A stretch of DNA of 64,000 bases from Terriglobia bacterium. Lineage in GTDB: Bacteria; Acidobacteriota; Terriglobia; Terriglobales; Acidobacteriaceae. Numbering within the stretch: the first letter of the stretch is position 1; every line of letters begins with the position of its first letter. The notes under the pieces are model-generated. The model was given only the letters and a program-made list of their open reading frames with translations, ran no database searches and was not told the origin of the DNA. The stretch spans positions 124,001 through 188,000 of the forward strand of contig JAIQGK010000012.1 of NCBI GenBank assembly GCA_020072645.1. The letters are read 5' to 3'. Below are positions 7,670 to 17,283 of this stretch, piece by piece. A program made the translations under genes and the position numbers.

Positions 7670-8529
7670 TATCTGCCTCCCACGTGCAGTTCATTGCCCA
7701 GCACCACACCGGCAGCCACGGTGATGGTTGCGTTGTCAGATGCAGGCAGCTCGGCACGTGCCGTGCCCTTTTTGATGCGCGCGTCCACCGTGCTTTTGCC
7801 GGTCTTGTCAGTCTGGATGAACGTAACGATGGTCCCGTCCGGTACCGGATTACCGCTGCAATCGCGGATTGGATCTGTTTCCACGATTGTGTTTTGCGCC
7901 GTGTGACCGGCTATATGCATGCGGAAACTCCGCTCACATGGATCAGCCGCAACCTGTTGCACTACGCGCGCTACTGAAGTGTCACCGACGGAGGCGACAA
8001 ACTGCGCCGCGCCCGCTTTGGGCGCGGACGCGCTATTGATCCACGCAACCCCTTCACGGCTGGTGACCGTCTTTGTCGATCCTGCCCCGCCAACGGACAG
8101 ATTAAAGTTCACCGGCGTGGGATCAAGGATGAGGTTCTGGTACTGATCAAAAACAAATGTCACGCCGCTGATTACGTTGGGCCGCGCCACCGGCACGCGT
8201 GAAGGACGAGCGAGGAAATTGAGCTTTCCCGGCTTGCCCGGCTTTACCCAGAACACCTGGGATTGATTGGAATCGCCGCGCACCACGGCAATCCATCGTC
8301 CGGCGCTACGCAGCTCTTCACCTTTGATATCGACGCTGCCAGATTTAAATTCTTTCTTGATCACCTGTCCTGGCCCGACCAGGTACAGCGTTCCGCTTCC
8401 ACTGGTGCCGATGGTGAGAGGCTGCCCGGCCACGGCATTCTGCGGCACATGCAGCTCCGCAGCGCGCGCGCAATCCTCCGCGAACCAGCACAGAGCAACA
8501 AGCAGACCGATATAAATTACTTTACGCAT
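7669..8529 (-). CDS. Exported protein with Ig-like/beta-sandwich domains
   Basis: This 286-residue protein has a signal peptide (VIYIGLLVALCWFAEDCARA). The body is rich in strands, glycine, valine and threonine, with repeated patterns such as GQPLTIGTSGSGTLYLVGPG and GTIVTFIQTDKTGKSTV. The latter resembles bacterial Ig-like (invasin/intimin-type) modules in which one domain begins with DPIRDCSGNPVPDGT. Two cysteines (DPCERSF and RDCSG) could form a disulfide. It lies two bases after the gene upstream and overlaps the next gene by one base. A periplasmic or surface structural role is likely, but no enzyme motif is seen. Confidence 0.7.
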   Translation of the reverse strand: MRKVIYIGLLVALCWFAEDCARAAELHVPQNAVAGQPLTIGTSGSGTLYLVGPGQVIKKEFKSGSVDIKGEELRSAGRWIAVVRGDSNQSQVFWVKPGKPGKLNFLARPSRVPVARPNVISGVTFVFDQYQNLILDPTPVNFNLSVGGAGSTKTVTSREGVAWINSASAPKAGAAQFVASVGDTSVARVVQQVAADPCERSFRMHIAGHTAQNTIVETDPIRDCSGNPVPDGTIVTFIQTDKTGKSTVDARIKKGTARAELPASDNATITVAAGVVLGNELHVGGR

Positions 8530-8531
8530 AG

Positions 8532-9629
8532 TTAGTTCTCACGGCTGTTGAGGCTATAGTGATTTACGGTTACGCGATAGGTGTGCACGTTGGCCGCAAG
8601 GTCGTCGCGCAATGCCACGGAGAAGGGTTGCGGCGTCTGCGGCAGCAAAGCGTGATCAGAGTAGGCGTCAGAAACCCAGATCACCTGTCCGCCATTATCG
8701 TAAAATGTTGCCAATACGTGCGGGATGTTTACAGTCTCTCCGCTCTCATTCAGCAATTCGCCTTTCAGCACAGTTCGTCCAGTCAGGTCTTTTTCGATCC
8801 TCTGATGCAACACAGCGATGACCGGATCGGCCGATGCGGGTACGAGCATCCAGTTGTGAGTCATGCGGACGGATTTCACGTCGGCCTTTTTGATGCCAGG
8901 AAAATCGATGCGATACGGCGATACTTCCTTCGGAAGCAAAACGTGTGAGAGCTTGTCAAAGCTGCTTTCTTCCGCAATGTCTTTGCCGCTATTGTCGGTA
9001 AGCACCGCGCCCACGCTAATGAAAGCCGGGACAGTATCTTCATTCACTACTTCGCCCATGATGATCAGAGCGCCGTCGCGCTCCACGGCATGCATGGAAA
9101 GAATGCGGCAATTCGGGTTCTCAACGTTCTGCGCGCCCCAGTCATCGCCAGCGCCACGCCACACAATGTCCCAGCGCAGATAGTTCACGGGAATCACCTG
9201 CGGCGGCACGTTCACTTCTTTTTCCGCTGGCCACACCACTTTCCATGTGCCATCGTCTTTTACTACTTTCAGGTCACGCGTCTCAAAAGAAGCGCCAACG
9301 GCGGTCGCATACTTGATTTCAGTGCGAACCGTGGCTTCATTTTCAGATTCATGCAGCACGCGCGTGTTGACCGAGTCAAGCTGAGAATAGGTGCGCAGGC
9401 TGCCGTTGCGTCCAGCCAGATCACGAACGAAGCCGCCCTGGTCAACGTTGCTGGAAGGAGCGACAAAAGCATACGCGCCCTGCCAGTCATGCGTCTTGGC
9501 ATTGTCAAACATTGCTTGCACGGCGCCATCCGGCGTGGAGGCGTGCGTGGTCTTGCTTCCATGCACCGTGCCAACGGCAATCAATCCCACCGTAAGCGCT
9601 CCAAAGATGATTGCTAATAAGCGGCCCAT
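8532..9629 (-). CDS. Exported protein with NTF2-like and FxLYD-like domains
   Basis: This 365-residue protein begins with an uncleaved anchor or signal segment (LLAIIFGALTVGLIAVGTV). Residues about 30-130 look like an NTF2-like domain (PDGAVQAMFDNAKTHDW to DGTWKVVW). Two later segments, near residues 190-260 and 285-345, resemble FxLYD modules (LIIMGEVVNEDTVPAFISV, and VLKGELLNESGETVNIPHV with ATFYDNGGQVI). These modules occur in extracytoplasmic proteins of unknown role. The ATG overlaps the stop of the preceding membrane gene by one base. Domain names are inferred from pattern, not from a search. Confidence 0.7.
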   Translation of the reverse strand: MGRLLAIIFGALTVGLIAVGTVHGSKTTHASTPDGAVQAMFDNAKTHDWQGAYAFVAPSSNVDQGGFVRDLAGRNGSLRTYSQLDSVNTRVLHESENEATVRTEIKYATAVGASFETRDLKVVKDDGTWKVVWPAEKEVNVPPQVIPVNYLRWDIVWRGAGDDWGAQNVENPNCRILSMHAVERDGALIIMGEVVNEDTVPAFISVGAVLTDNSGKDIAEESSFDKLSHVLLPKEVSPYRIDFPGIKKADVKSVRMTHNWMLVPASADPVIAVLHQRIEKDLTGRTVLKGELLNESGETVNIPHVLATFYDNGGQVIWVSDAYSDHALLPQTPQPFSVALRDDLAANVHTYRVTVNHYSLNSREN

Positions 9630-11443
9630 TACAATGCCTCCCGGTATACAGGTTCCTCGCTTGAGGTCAGCGGGAACTCAATTGTTTCAAGCTTGCGGCG
9701 CTTGTCTGGGAACGCCAGAACAAGGACCAGCGCAAGAATGCTGCTGCCGATGGGAAGCGTGCCCCAGAGAATCCCTTCCATGCGGGTGGGCGGCGTTCCG
9801 TATGGCGTCTTGTGCGCCGGAGGAATTCCATCTTTCACCCACAGGCTGACATTGCCACGATCATAAACTTCTGTCTTGCGCCAGCCGGCAAAGGCGATCA
9901 GCGGCTCGTAATACGGGTCACGAACAAATATGTATTTCAATCCGTACTGCTCGGCGTGCTTTAGCACGGCCCGCAGTGACTCAATGCCGTTTGTCCCGTA
10001 ATACTTTGAGTTGGTGAGCTGAGCTGATCCGTACTTCGTCATTTCCGGAAGCAGACGGGCGGAGTTGTATTCGCCGTCAACGCTGCTGGCGTTGGCGTAG
10101 ATTCCCACTTCAGACATCTTGCTTCCAAAACCGAGTGTGAGATACCGGTACTTGTCATGGCCGTCGCGGTTCAGGAAGGAAACGACCTCAGCCGTGCTGA
10201 AAGGCGCATCATGGATAGGGTGATACACCGGCCATGAAACCGCCATCGCTACACTGAACGCGCCTAGCGCGCCCAGAACGAACGCTGCCTTGCGTCCATA
10301 GCGATCAATCAAGACCACAGCGCCCAAAGCCACGATCGGCAGCGCCATCAGGTTGGCCCAGAAGCTGAAACGCTCAAAGGTGAGAATGTCAAAAGGATTG
10401 TGGACATTCGCGCCGGTAATCGCATTCACAACACCGGCAAGCATGCCCAGCAAGATGCGCGGCAACGGTGTGGTTCCGCCCAAGCCGAAAATCATCGTCA
10501 GCCAGAAGCCGATGAAGAGCGGACGCAGCCTGGATTCTTTTAGGCCTTTGAGAAAGATGAATGGAAGCGCCAGCAACATTGCGCCCCACGGCACAATGAT
10601 GTAGTTCACCGCCAGCCAGCCCTGAGAGAAGAAATTCTCGCGGCTACCGTGTGGGATAGGCATCTGCTTGATCGGGTTGGCTTTTAGCGCCAGCCAATAT
10701 GGCAGCAGCACCACGATAATTCCGACGAGAGAGAGCCCGGCAAAAATTGCTGACCGTATTACGACTCCGGCGGTAGTAGCATCAAGACCATCGCGTTTGC
10801 GATCCATGATGGCCGTGACCACTACGGGAATGGTGAAGATCACGCTGGCAAACAACAATGTCACGTGGTGCGCCGAGGCGGCGGCCATAGTTAGCGCCAG
10901 GGCTTTGCACAACGCCATCATCTTGCTTTCACGCGCCCATTCATAAAAGTACCCAAGCGCCATCAGGTAAAGTGGCGCGGCCCATGTGGTGGATAACTGT
11001 CCGTCAACGTACACGAGCGAAGCCAATGATCCCAGCAGCACACTGCCAATGGCGGCGTAACTGGCGGCCCGTTCGCCCACCCATATTCGCGCATATTTAT
11101 AAACGCCGATAGGAAGCAACAGAATCGCAATCAGCTGAACAAAAATATAGGCCAGGTTCAAGCCCATCACGTGGGAGAACAGCGCCATCCACTGCTGCTC
11201 CATAGGCGGATACGTCGTCTGCGAGAAACCGGTAAACCACTTTTCATTCCACGGATTGAACCAGTGTGTCGCATAGTGCGCCGCAAAAAACTTGTGGAAG
11301 TCCGCGTCGTACGAGTCATTGGTAATTTGCATCAACAGGAGCGGACCGTGCACCAGCAACGCCAGCAACAGCACCCAACTCAAAGGAATCGCACGAGTGG
11401 GCAAAGTAACCTGCCTGCTCGGAGCGATGGATGGGGAACTCAT
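9629..11443 (-). CDS. Multi-pass membrane protein, GT-C-like (6-pyruvoyl-tetrahydropterin synthase-related family)
   Basis: This 604-residue protein has about ten or more transmembrane segments. The first extracytoplasmic loop is acidic (NDSYDADFHKFFAAHYA), as in GT-C glycosyltransferases, which take sugars from polyprenyl phosphates. The layout and the DADFHKF/NPWNEKWF region recall the PTPS-related membrane family. It is the first gene of a four-gene operon whose other products are exported, so it may modify or build a surface polymer. A clear GGAGG lies six bases before the ATG. The catalytic assignment is inference; it could also be a non-enzymatic flippase-like protein. Confidence 0.65.
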   Translation of the reverse strand: MSSPSIAPSRQVTLPTRAIPLSWVLLLALLVHGPLLLMQITNDSYDADFHKFFAAHYATHWFNPWNEKWFTGFSQTTYPPMEQQWMALFSHVMGLNLAYIFVQLIAILLLPIGVYKYARIWVGERAASYAAIGSVLLGSLASLVYVDGQLSTTWAAPLYLMALGYFYEWARESKMMALCKALALTMAAASAHHVTLLFASVIFTIPVVVTAIMDRKRDGLDATTAGVVIRSAIFAGLSLVGIIVVLLPYWLALKANPIKQMPIPHGSRENFFSQGWLAVNYIIVPWGAMLLALPFIFLKGLKESRLRPLFIGFWLTMIFGLGGTTPLPRILLGMLAGVVNAITGANVHNPFDILTFERFSFWANLMALPIVALGAVVLIDRYGRKAAFVLGALGAFSVAMAVSWPVYHPIHDAPFSTAEVVSFLNRDGHDKYRYLTLGFGSKMSEVGIYANASSVDGEYNSARLLPEMTKYGSAQLTNSKYYGTNGIESLRAVLKHAEQYGLKYIFVRDPYYEPLIAFAGWRKTEVYDRGNVSLWVKDGIPPAHKTPYGTPPTRMEGILWGTLPIGSSILALVLVLAFPDKRRKLETIEFPLTSSEEPVYREAL

Positions 11444-11790
11444 GAAAAACCTCCGTGAATGCGAGTGCGATGATCGCGAAATCTCTACTCAGTGAGACGG
11501 CAATTAAAAAAGGGACGCCGCTAATCAGCAGCAGTTTTGCTTCAGCAGAGACTTCGATTCCAAAAGAGGTGCTGGGGTTTTCCTAGTGGCATCCGGATTC
11601 TCATTTTTGGAGCATTTTCGGTAGTTTCCACCCTGCTAGCAATCCCTGAGAGCAAAAATGGCATCTTGATTCAAGATAAGAACAGAGCTGCTGCCGCAGT
11701 TGGGCATGCCGCTTTCGCTAAATCCTTGGTAGCGTGCGTGGAACCCTGGTGGCCACGTGTTCTTTCTGCGACTCTGACAACGGTGGTCCC
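11444..11790. other. Divergent intergenic control region
   Basis: This is a 347-base gap between the minus-strand four-gene operon and the plus-strand TPR/barrel gene. It must hold both promoters. The only strong motif seen is a palindrome, ATCTTGA-T-TCAAGAT, at 11663-11677. The region is more AT-rich than the flanking genes. I see no convincing short gene. Confidence 0.5.
11663..11677. promoter_or_regulatory. Operator-like palindrome ATCTTGA-T-TCAAGAT
   Basis: It has two perfect 7-bp arms around a single base in the divergent region, 114 bases before the TPR/barrel start and 220 before the opposite operon. The shape suits a dimeric repressor or activator. No regulator gene is adjacent. Confidence 0.4.
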
Positions 11791-14700
11791 GTGAAGAAGA
11801 ACTTTTTGCGTCTCGCGCTTTCCTGCTCTCTATTTCTGGTCAACTTTGGCTGGGCGCAGACGTTTGATCTGAACAGCAAGCCGCAAGACCAGAACCAGAA
11901 ATCCCAGCCTAAACAGAACAATGGCAAGCGGCAGTCCTCAGGCCGAGCCAGCAGCGGTGGTGGCGGCTCAACTGCCTGTGGAACCACTGGCAGCGGATGG
12001 GGCGGCAGTATTGAAGCTGGGCGTTATGCGCGTGCGGCTGAAAAAGCGCTGGCAAATGGCAATCCTTCGGCAGCAATGGGTTATGCCGAGCATCTCACTC
12101 AGGCCGCGCCTAGTGACGCATGCAACTGGTTCCTGCTGGGCTACACCAGCCGTCTGGCGGGGAACTCAAAAGTTTCACTCGATGCCTATCAGAAGGGTCT
12201 CTCACGCCAGCCTAACTCCGTGGAAGGTCTCTCCGGCATGGCCCAGACGTACATTCGCATGGGCAAAGCCGACGAAGCAAAGAAACTGCTGTTGCAGGTG
12301 ATCGCTGCCAATCCCCGCCGCGCTACTGACTTGGCGATGGCCGGTGAACTCTTCATGCAATCAGGCGATCTCCCCCGCGCGCAGAATCTGCTGGAACGTG
12401 CCGAAGGTGTTCAGCCTTCATCCCACGCCGAGCTATTGCTGGCCATCACCTACATGAAACAGAAGCAGACAGACAAAGCGAAACAGCTTCTGGACCGGGC
12501 AATGAAACGCAGCCCGAAGAACACTGAGATATTCCGCGCCGTTGCCCAGTATTACCGCGAATCCCATGACTACAAGTCCGCTATTGCCATTCTGCAAAAG
12601 GCTCCGGTCAAAAATGCCGACGTCATGTCCGAATTGGGCTACACATATGAATTGGCCGGCATGAAGAAAGAATCGGCTGACACATATGAGAAAGCTGCCA
12701 GCCTTGCCCCGAAATCTGTGAATGTACAGTTGGCCGCCGCACAGGCACAGTTGCGCGTCGGCAATCTGGATAAAACACGTACATACCTCTCGCGTGGCGA
12801 ACAGCTTGATGCGAATTACTACCGCCTGCACGCAATCCGCGGCGACCTGGCCAAGATCGAGCGCCGTGATAGTGACGCAATCCGCGAATATCTGGCAGCG
12901 CTGGCTGCCATGCCGGAAGGCCCTGCTGAAGGCGTGCTCTATCCCACACAATTGCGGCTCAACCTGATCGATACTTACCGCAATCTGGATGATGACGCTG
13001 CAATAACCCAGCAACTCAGAATCGCCCAGCAGGAACTGGCCAAGATCCAGGTCGAAGGCCCGCAGCAGGTGGAATATTTGCGCCTTCGCGCGGCCATCAA
13101 AGCGCTTGCTAATGACGTTCCGGGCGCTGAAGCCGATTTGAAGCAAGCGCTGCAGCTTGATCCTGAAAATGACAACGTAACTTTGCAGTATGGCAGCCTG
13201 CTTTGGAAGATTGGCCGCAAAGGCGAAGCCCGGCAGATGTACACGAGCCTGCTCAAGCGTGACGACAAAAACCGCTATGCGCTGGAAGCGCTGGGGTATC
13301 TCTCTCGTGATGAAGGCGACAATAAAGCAGCTGAAGGCTTCTTCGGCCGCATGGCCGCCGCCTATCCTAACGACTATGTTCCCTACATGGCCTTGGGCGA
13401 TCTGTACACTGCCATGAAGGAATATCCCAAGGCGCAGGCCAGCTATGAGAAGGCCCACAAACTCGCACCGACAAATTCACAAATCGTAGCCAGCGGATCC
13501 AACGCCGCCATTGAGGCTGGCAAGGTTGATCTGGCCGGAGAATGGATCGCACGCGCTACCGGCACTATGAAGAATGATCCGCGCGTGATACGCGAAACCG
13601 AGCGCTATCTCTTCCTGAAAGGCCGTTACGCTGAATCCGCCAAACTGGGCGAAGTGGCAATTGTGAAGTTGCCGCATGACCGTGACGCCGCCGTTTACCT
13701 CGGCTACGACTATTACAACCTGGGCCGTTACGACGAAGTGCTGTCTCTGGTAAGCCGCTATGAGGCTGCCATGCCCAAGGAAGCAAACTTCCCGCTGCTA
13801 GCCGGGCATGTGCACAAGCAGAACCAGCTCTTACAGCAGGCGATCGACGATTTTTCCCGCGCGCTTGAGAAAGACCCCAAGATGTTTGAAGCGCTTGTAA
13901 GCCGCGGTTACGTCCGCAATGACATGCAGGACGCGCAGGCAGCCATCCGCGATTTTGAGCCCGCGCTCAAAATGAATCCCAACAGCGGCATTGCCCGCCT
14001 GGGTCTGGCTTTTTCATACCTGCAACTGCATCGCTCGCGTGAAGCTTTAGAAGAGACCAACAAGGCGGAAAAGTTGCTCGGCGAGCTGGGCGCTACACAC
14101 ATGGCCCGCGCAACCGCATACCGGCAGATGCGCGTTCTGGATAAGGCCGTAGCGGAATATCGAGTGGCGCTCAAGTACTCTCCAGACGATCTTAAACTTC
14201 ATCTGGCGCTGGCGGATGCTTTGTTCCACGCGCGGCATTATGCCCAATCCATCAACGAGCTGGATGCTTCTCTGAAGCTTTCTCCGGATGATCCGCTCAT
14301 TTACGCCAACATGGCTTCAGCTTACGCGCAGCTAGGCCGTCGCCCTGAAACATTCAAGTACATCCAACTGGCGGAACAGGAAGCAGTAGACCAATCGGCG
14401 ATTCTTTTGGCCACTGGCGACGCACTGCTGACGTTGGGTGACCGAGCGGCTGCGTTGGAACGCTTTACGCGCGCGCTGGACGCTCCGGATGCCAACCGCG
14501 TTGACGTGCGCATTGAGTTCGCGAAACTGTTTGTCCGGCAAGGCAAGTTTACCGATGCCAAGCAGGAAGTGGCGCTGGCATTTGCTGAGTCGCGCATTGG
14601 CGAAGCCTCTCCCGTCACCGCCGACAATCTTGTTGAAGCCGCCAACATTTTCCTGGCCGCCCATGACTTTGATCTTGCTGAGCGGTACTTCGCCAAAGCC

Positions 14701-16005
14701 AAGGACCTGGGCGCTTCTGACGACACAGTAGCCATTGGCCTGGCCGACACCTACATCGCTCAAGGCTACGATCGCAAAGCGGAACGGGAACTGGCTGCAC
14801 TGGGAAATTCCGCCGATTACCAGCAGAGCTATGATTATCAGCTTGCCTGGGCCAATATCTACACACAGCGGCATGACAATGCACGGGCCGTCACGGCATT
14901 TGCACGTGCCAATCAGCTTGCGGCAGATGATCCGATCGCCGAGCGTGGCCTGTTGCAGGTTGCCGGGGAGCAAGGCACGCCTCTGCCCTGGCGGCCAGAT
15001 TTGAACATTCAAAGCGACGTAACGACGGGCGCGATTTTTGAAGACGCTACTCTTTACGAAATGAATAACAAGCTCATAGGCGCTCCGTTGCCTCCGCACG
15101 CATCCCAGGAGACTGACGCTAATAGCGCGTTCCACTACACGGGCTGGAAAGTGCCGATCAATGGCCTGTTTGGCGTCAACAATTACGTCGGAACAACTTT
15201 GTTTCCCAACCAGCTTTTGCCTGTTCGCCGGAACACTTTTGATACGATCCTGAATGTCGGCACAACATGGGTACCGCATCTTGGAAATTCCCATATCGTT
15301 TTTGTCCCGGGCATTCAATTTACCATCCGGCGCGATACGCGATCGCCAATCGATCTCAACCAGAACCTCCTGCGTGAGTATCTCTATCTGAGCACCTCAC
15401 CTTTCTTCAACTGGCTGACAGTGCGTGGAAGTGCGATCCATGAAGCCGGTCCATTTACGCTGCAGAACCAAAATTCGCGCGACGTGGGCGCAAGCCTTGA
15501 GTTTGAAGTGGGACGTCCCTGGGGACACAACTCTCTGGTCACGGGCTATTCCGTCCGCGACCTCTTGTTCCGCCCGACCCCCCGTGAATTTTTCACCACA
15601 GACACCTGGGTAGGCATGGAACATAAGTTCGGTGAGAAGCTGGCTGTTACCGTGCTGGGAAAATATATCCGTTCATGGCGCGTACAGGACCTTACTTTCG
15701 CCACGGCGCAGGCGCTTATACCCGGTGCGCGCGTTGAGTACAAGCACAATGAGCGCTGGTCATTTGAAGGATCCATGGACCTGACCCGCGGTGAGGGATT
15801 CCACCTTTATGACAACGTTCAGAGTGGATTCCTCATCTCGTATGTAAAGCCGCTTCGTCGCAGCATGAACGACGTGAATGGTTCGCTCAACGTCGATTAC
15901 CCATTGCGCTTTTCCGTAGGCGTGCAACAACAAACTTTTTATGGCTACACCGGCATAGGGAGCACATCGTCCTTCAGGCCCGTAGCCAGAATTTCAATCT
16001 TTTAG
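11791..16005 (+). CDS. Large TPR protein fused to a C-terminal outer-membrane beta-barrel
   Basis: The 1,404-residue product is read from a GTG at 11791 because KKNFLRLALSCSLFLVNFGWAQ is then a perfect N-terminal signal peptide; the frame is open further upstream. A glycine/serine-rich linker (about residues 50-70) is followed by a very long TPR-like array (about 75-1060; repeated A-x-x-Y-x-x-A and P-x-x-A-x-x-x-L patterns). From about 1065 (LPWRPDLNIQ) the sequence changes to amphipathic strands and ends in RISIF, a C-terminal aromatic typical of outer-membrane barrels. This TPR-plus-porin design is known from BcsC and PgaA, which export polysaccharide. The glycosyltransferase 14 bases downstream supports a similar role here, but the substrate is unknown. 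Confidence 0.8.
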   Translation: MKKNFLRLALSCSLFLVNFGWAQTFDLNSKPQDQNQKSQPKQNNGKRQSSGRASSGGGGSTACGTTGSGWGGSIEAGRYARAAEKALANGNPSAAMGYAEHLTQAAPSDACNWFLLGYTSRLAGNSKVSLDAYQKGLSRQPNSVEGLSGMAQTYIRMGKADEAKKLLLQVIAANPRRATDLAMAGELFMQSGDLPRAQNLLERAEGVQPSSHAELLLAITYMKQKQTDKAKQLLDRAMKRSPKNTEIFRAVAQYYRESHDYKSAIAILQKAPVKNADVMSELGYTYELAGMKKESADTYEKAASLAPKSVNVQLAAAQAQLRVGNLDKTRTYLSRGEQLDANYYRLHAIRGDLAKIERRDSDAIREYLAALAAMPEGPAEGVLYPTQLRLNLIDTYRNLDDDAAITQQLRIAQQELAKIQVEGPQQVEYLRLRAAIKALANDVPGAEADLKQALQLDPENDNVTLQYGSLLWKIGRKGEARQMYTSLLKRDDKNRYALEALGYLSRDEGDNKAAEGFFGRMAAAYPNDYVPYMALGDLYTAMKEYPKAQASYEKAHKLAPTNSQIVASGSNAAIEAGKVDLAGEWIARATGTMKNDPRVIRETERYLFLKGRYAESAKLGEVAIVKLPHDRDAAVYLGYDYYNLGRYDEVLSLVSRYEAAMPKEANFPLLAGHVHKQNQLLQQAIDDFSRALEKDPKMFEALVSRGYVRNDMQDAQAAIRDFEPALKMNPNSGIARLGLAFSYLQLHRSREALEETNKAEKLLGELGATHMARATAYRQMRVLDKAVAEYRVALKYSPDDLKLHLALADALFHARHYAQSINELDASLKLSPDDPLIYANMASAYAQLGRRPETFKYIQLAEQEAVDQSAILLATGDALLTLGDRAAALERFTRALDAPDANRVDVRIEFAKLFVRQGKFTDAKQEVALAFAESRIGEASPVTADNLVEAANIFLAAHDFDLAERYFAKAKDLGASDDTVAIGLADTYIAQGYDRKAERELAALGNSADYQQSYDYQLAWANIYTQRHDNARAVTAFARANQLAADDPIAERGLLQVAGEQGTPLPWRPDLNIQSDVTTGAIFEDATLYEMNNKLIGAPLPPHASQETDANSAFHYTGWKVPINGLFGVNNYVGTTLFPNQLLPVRRNTFDTILNVGTTWVPHLGNSHIVFVPGIQFTIRRDTRSPIDLNQNLLREYLYLSTSPFFNWLTVRGSAIHEAGPFTLQNQNSRDVGASLEFEVGRPWGHNSLVTGYSVRDLLFRPTPREFFTTDTWVGMEHKFGEKLAVTVLGKYIRSWRVQDLTFATAQALIPGARVEYKHNERWSFEGSMDLTRGEGFHLYDNVQSGFLISYVKPLRRSMNDVNGSLNVDYPLRFSVGVQQQTFYGYTGIGSTSSFRPVARISIF

Positions 16006-16019
16006 GTTCTCAGGCCCAG

Positions 16020-17273
16020 ATGAAAATATGCTTTGTAAGCGGTTTCCCGCCGAGTAAAGCGGTGCTCAATGAATACGGCTTTCACGTAGCCAGAGAGCTG
16101 CAGGCCGATCCGCTGATCAGTTTGACCATTCTGTCCGATGAGTATTCAGGCGCGGAACCAGAACTGCCGGAATTCGACGTGCGCCGCTGCTGGAAGGAAA
16201 ACCGCCTCAGCAACCACGTGCGATTGCTCAAGGCGATCCGCGACTGCAAGCCTGACGTTGTGTGGTTCAACCTGGTGTTCTCCAGCTTTGGCAACAAAGA
16301 AAATCCTTTAGCGGCATTTTCCGGGCTAACTCTGCCCGCCATGACGCGCATGGCCGGCTTTTACACCCACGTGACGCTCCACCATCTGATGGACCACATT
16401 GACCTCAATGACGCAGGCGTTCGCAACAAAGCGCTCTTTCGTGCGGCGGGAAACATTGCCACGCGCATGCTCCTGATGGCCAATTCAGTTTCTGTGCTGC
16501 TGCCGGCTTACCGCCGCACGCTGACGGAAAAATATAAGGGAGAGCACATTCACTATCGCGCGCACGGAATTCTTTCCGCGCGGCCGGAATTTCCTGATTT
16601 CTCCCGGCGCGGCAATCCCGACCACCGCATTCTGGCCTTTGGAAAGTGGGGCACCTACAAGCGTTGCGAAATGCTCATTGAAGCGTTTGAGGAGCAGGTG
16701 GCGCCCGCCTTTCCGCGCGCAAAACTGGTGATCGCGGGAACGAATAACAGCAACTCGCCCGGCTATATTGAAGGGCTGAGCGCGAAATATGCCAGCCACC
16801 CGGGAATCGAATTCAAGGGCTACGTGGAAGAACACGACATTCCGGACATGTTCGGCACTTCGTCATTCATGGTGATGCCGTATACATCAGCCACCGGAGC
16901 CAGCGGTGTGGCCAACCTGGCCGCAGCGTATGGTGTGCCGATTGTCTGCTCGGATATTCCCGATTTTCGCGAAATGGGCGATAGCGGCGGGCTGGCGATC
17001 AAGTTTTATCCCGTGGGAAACAAAGCTGCGCTGGCCAAAAACATGCTCGACCTACTGCAAAATGAGCAGGAGCAGCATGAAATGGCAGAGCAGAATTTTT
17101 CCGCCGCGTTGCGCATGACCATGCCGCAGATCATCCGGCAGTACGTTCGCGCGTTTGATCGGCATCAGCGAGCACGCGCATTGGAAGCTGTTTCACGTTT
17201 CCGCCGCATTCCCGCCTGGGTGCCTTCGCGCTCGGCCATCTTCAGGGCGTCGCGCTGGGGAAGCTGGAGCTAA
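16020..17273 (+). CDS. GT4-family (GT-B) glycosyltransferase
   Basis: This 417-residue protein would act at the cytoplasmic face, adding sugars to a lipid- or polymer-linked acceptor. The N-terminal Rossmann half starts MKICFVSGFPPSKAVLNEYG. The C-terminal half shows the GT4 order: ILAFGKWGTYKRCEMLIEAF (about 205-225), AKLVIAGTNN, IEFKGYVEEHDIPDMF, then MPYTSATGASGVANLAAAYG with VPIVCSDIPDFREM (about 285-325). The canonical E-x7-E nucleotide-binding pair is not obvious. It follows the TPR/barrel gene by 14 bases and is probably co-transcribed with it. It is convergent with the amine oxidase gene. Confidence 0.85.
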   Translation: MKICFVSGFPPSKAVLNEYGFHVARELQADPLISLTILSDEYSGAEPELPEFDVRRCWKENRLSNHVRLLKAIRDCKPDVVWFNLVFSSFGNKENPLAAFSGLTLPAMTRMAGFYTHVTLHHLMDHIDLNDAGVRNKALFRAAGNIATRMLLMANSVSVLLPAYRRTLTEKYKGEHIHYRAHGILSARPEFPDFSRRGNPDHRILAFGKWGTYKRCEMLIEAFEEQVAPAFPRAKLVIAGTNNSNSPGYIEGLSAKYASHPGIEFKGYVEEHDIPDMFGTSSFMVMPYTSATGASGVANLAAAYGVPIVCSDIPDFREMGDSGGLAIKFYPVGNKAALAKNMLDLLQNEQEQHEMAEQNFSAALRMTMPQIIRQYVRAFDRHQRARALEAVSRFRRIPAWVPSRSAIFRASRWGSWS

Positions 17274-17283
17274 GCAAAACTCT

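Noticed and set aside
12433-13458. A 341-codon minus-strand ORF opposite the TPR array
   Set aside because: It is an antisense shadow of TPR codons, with no start site or motif support.
14332-15318. A 328-codon minus-strand ORF opposite the TPR/barrel gene
   Set aside because: The plus strand has a continuous signal-peptide, TPR and barrel protein; the antisense frame has scattered cysteines and no family signature.
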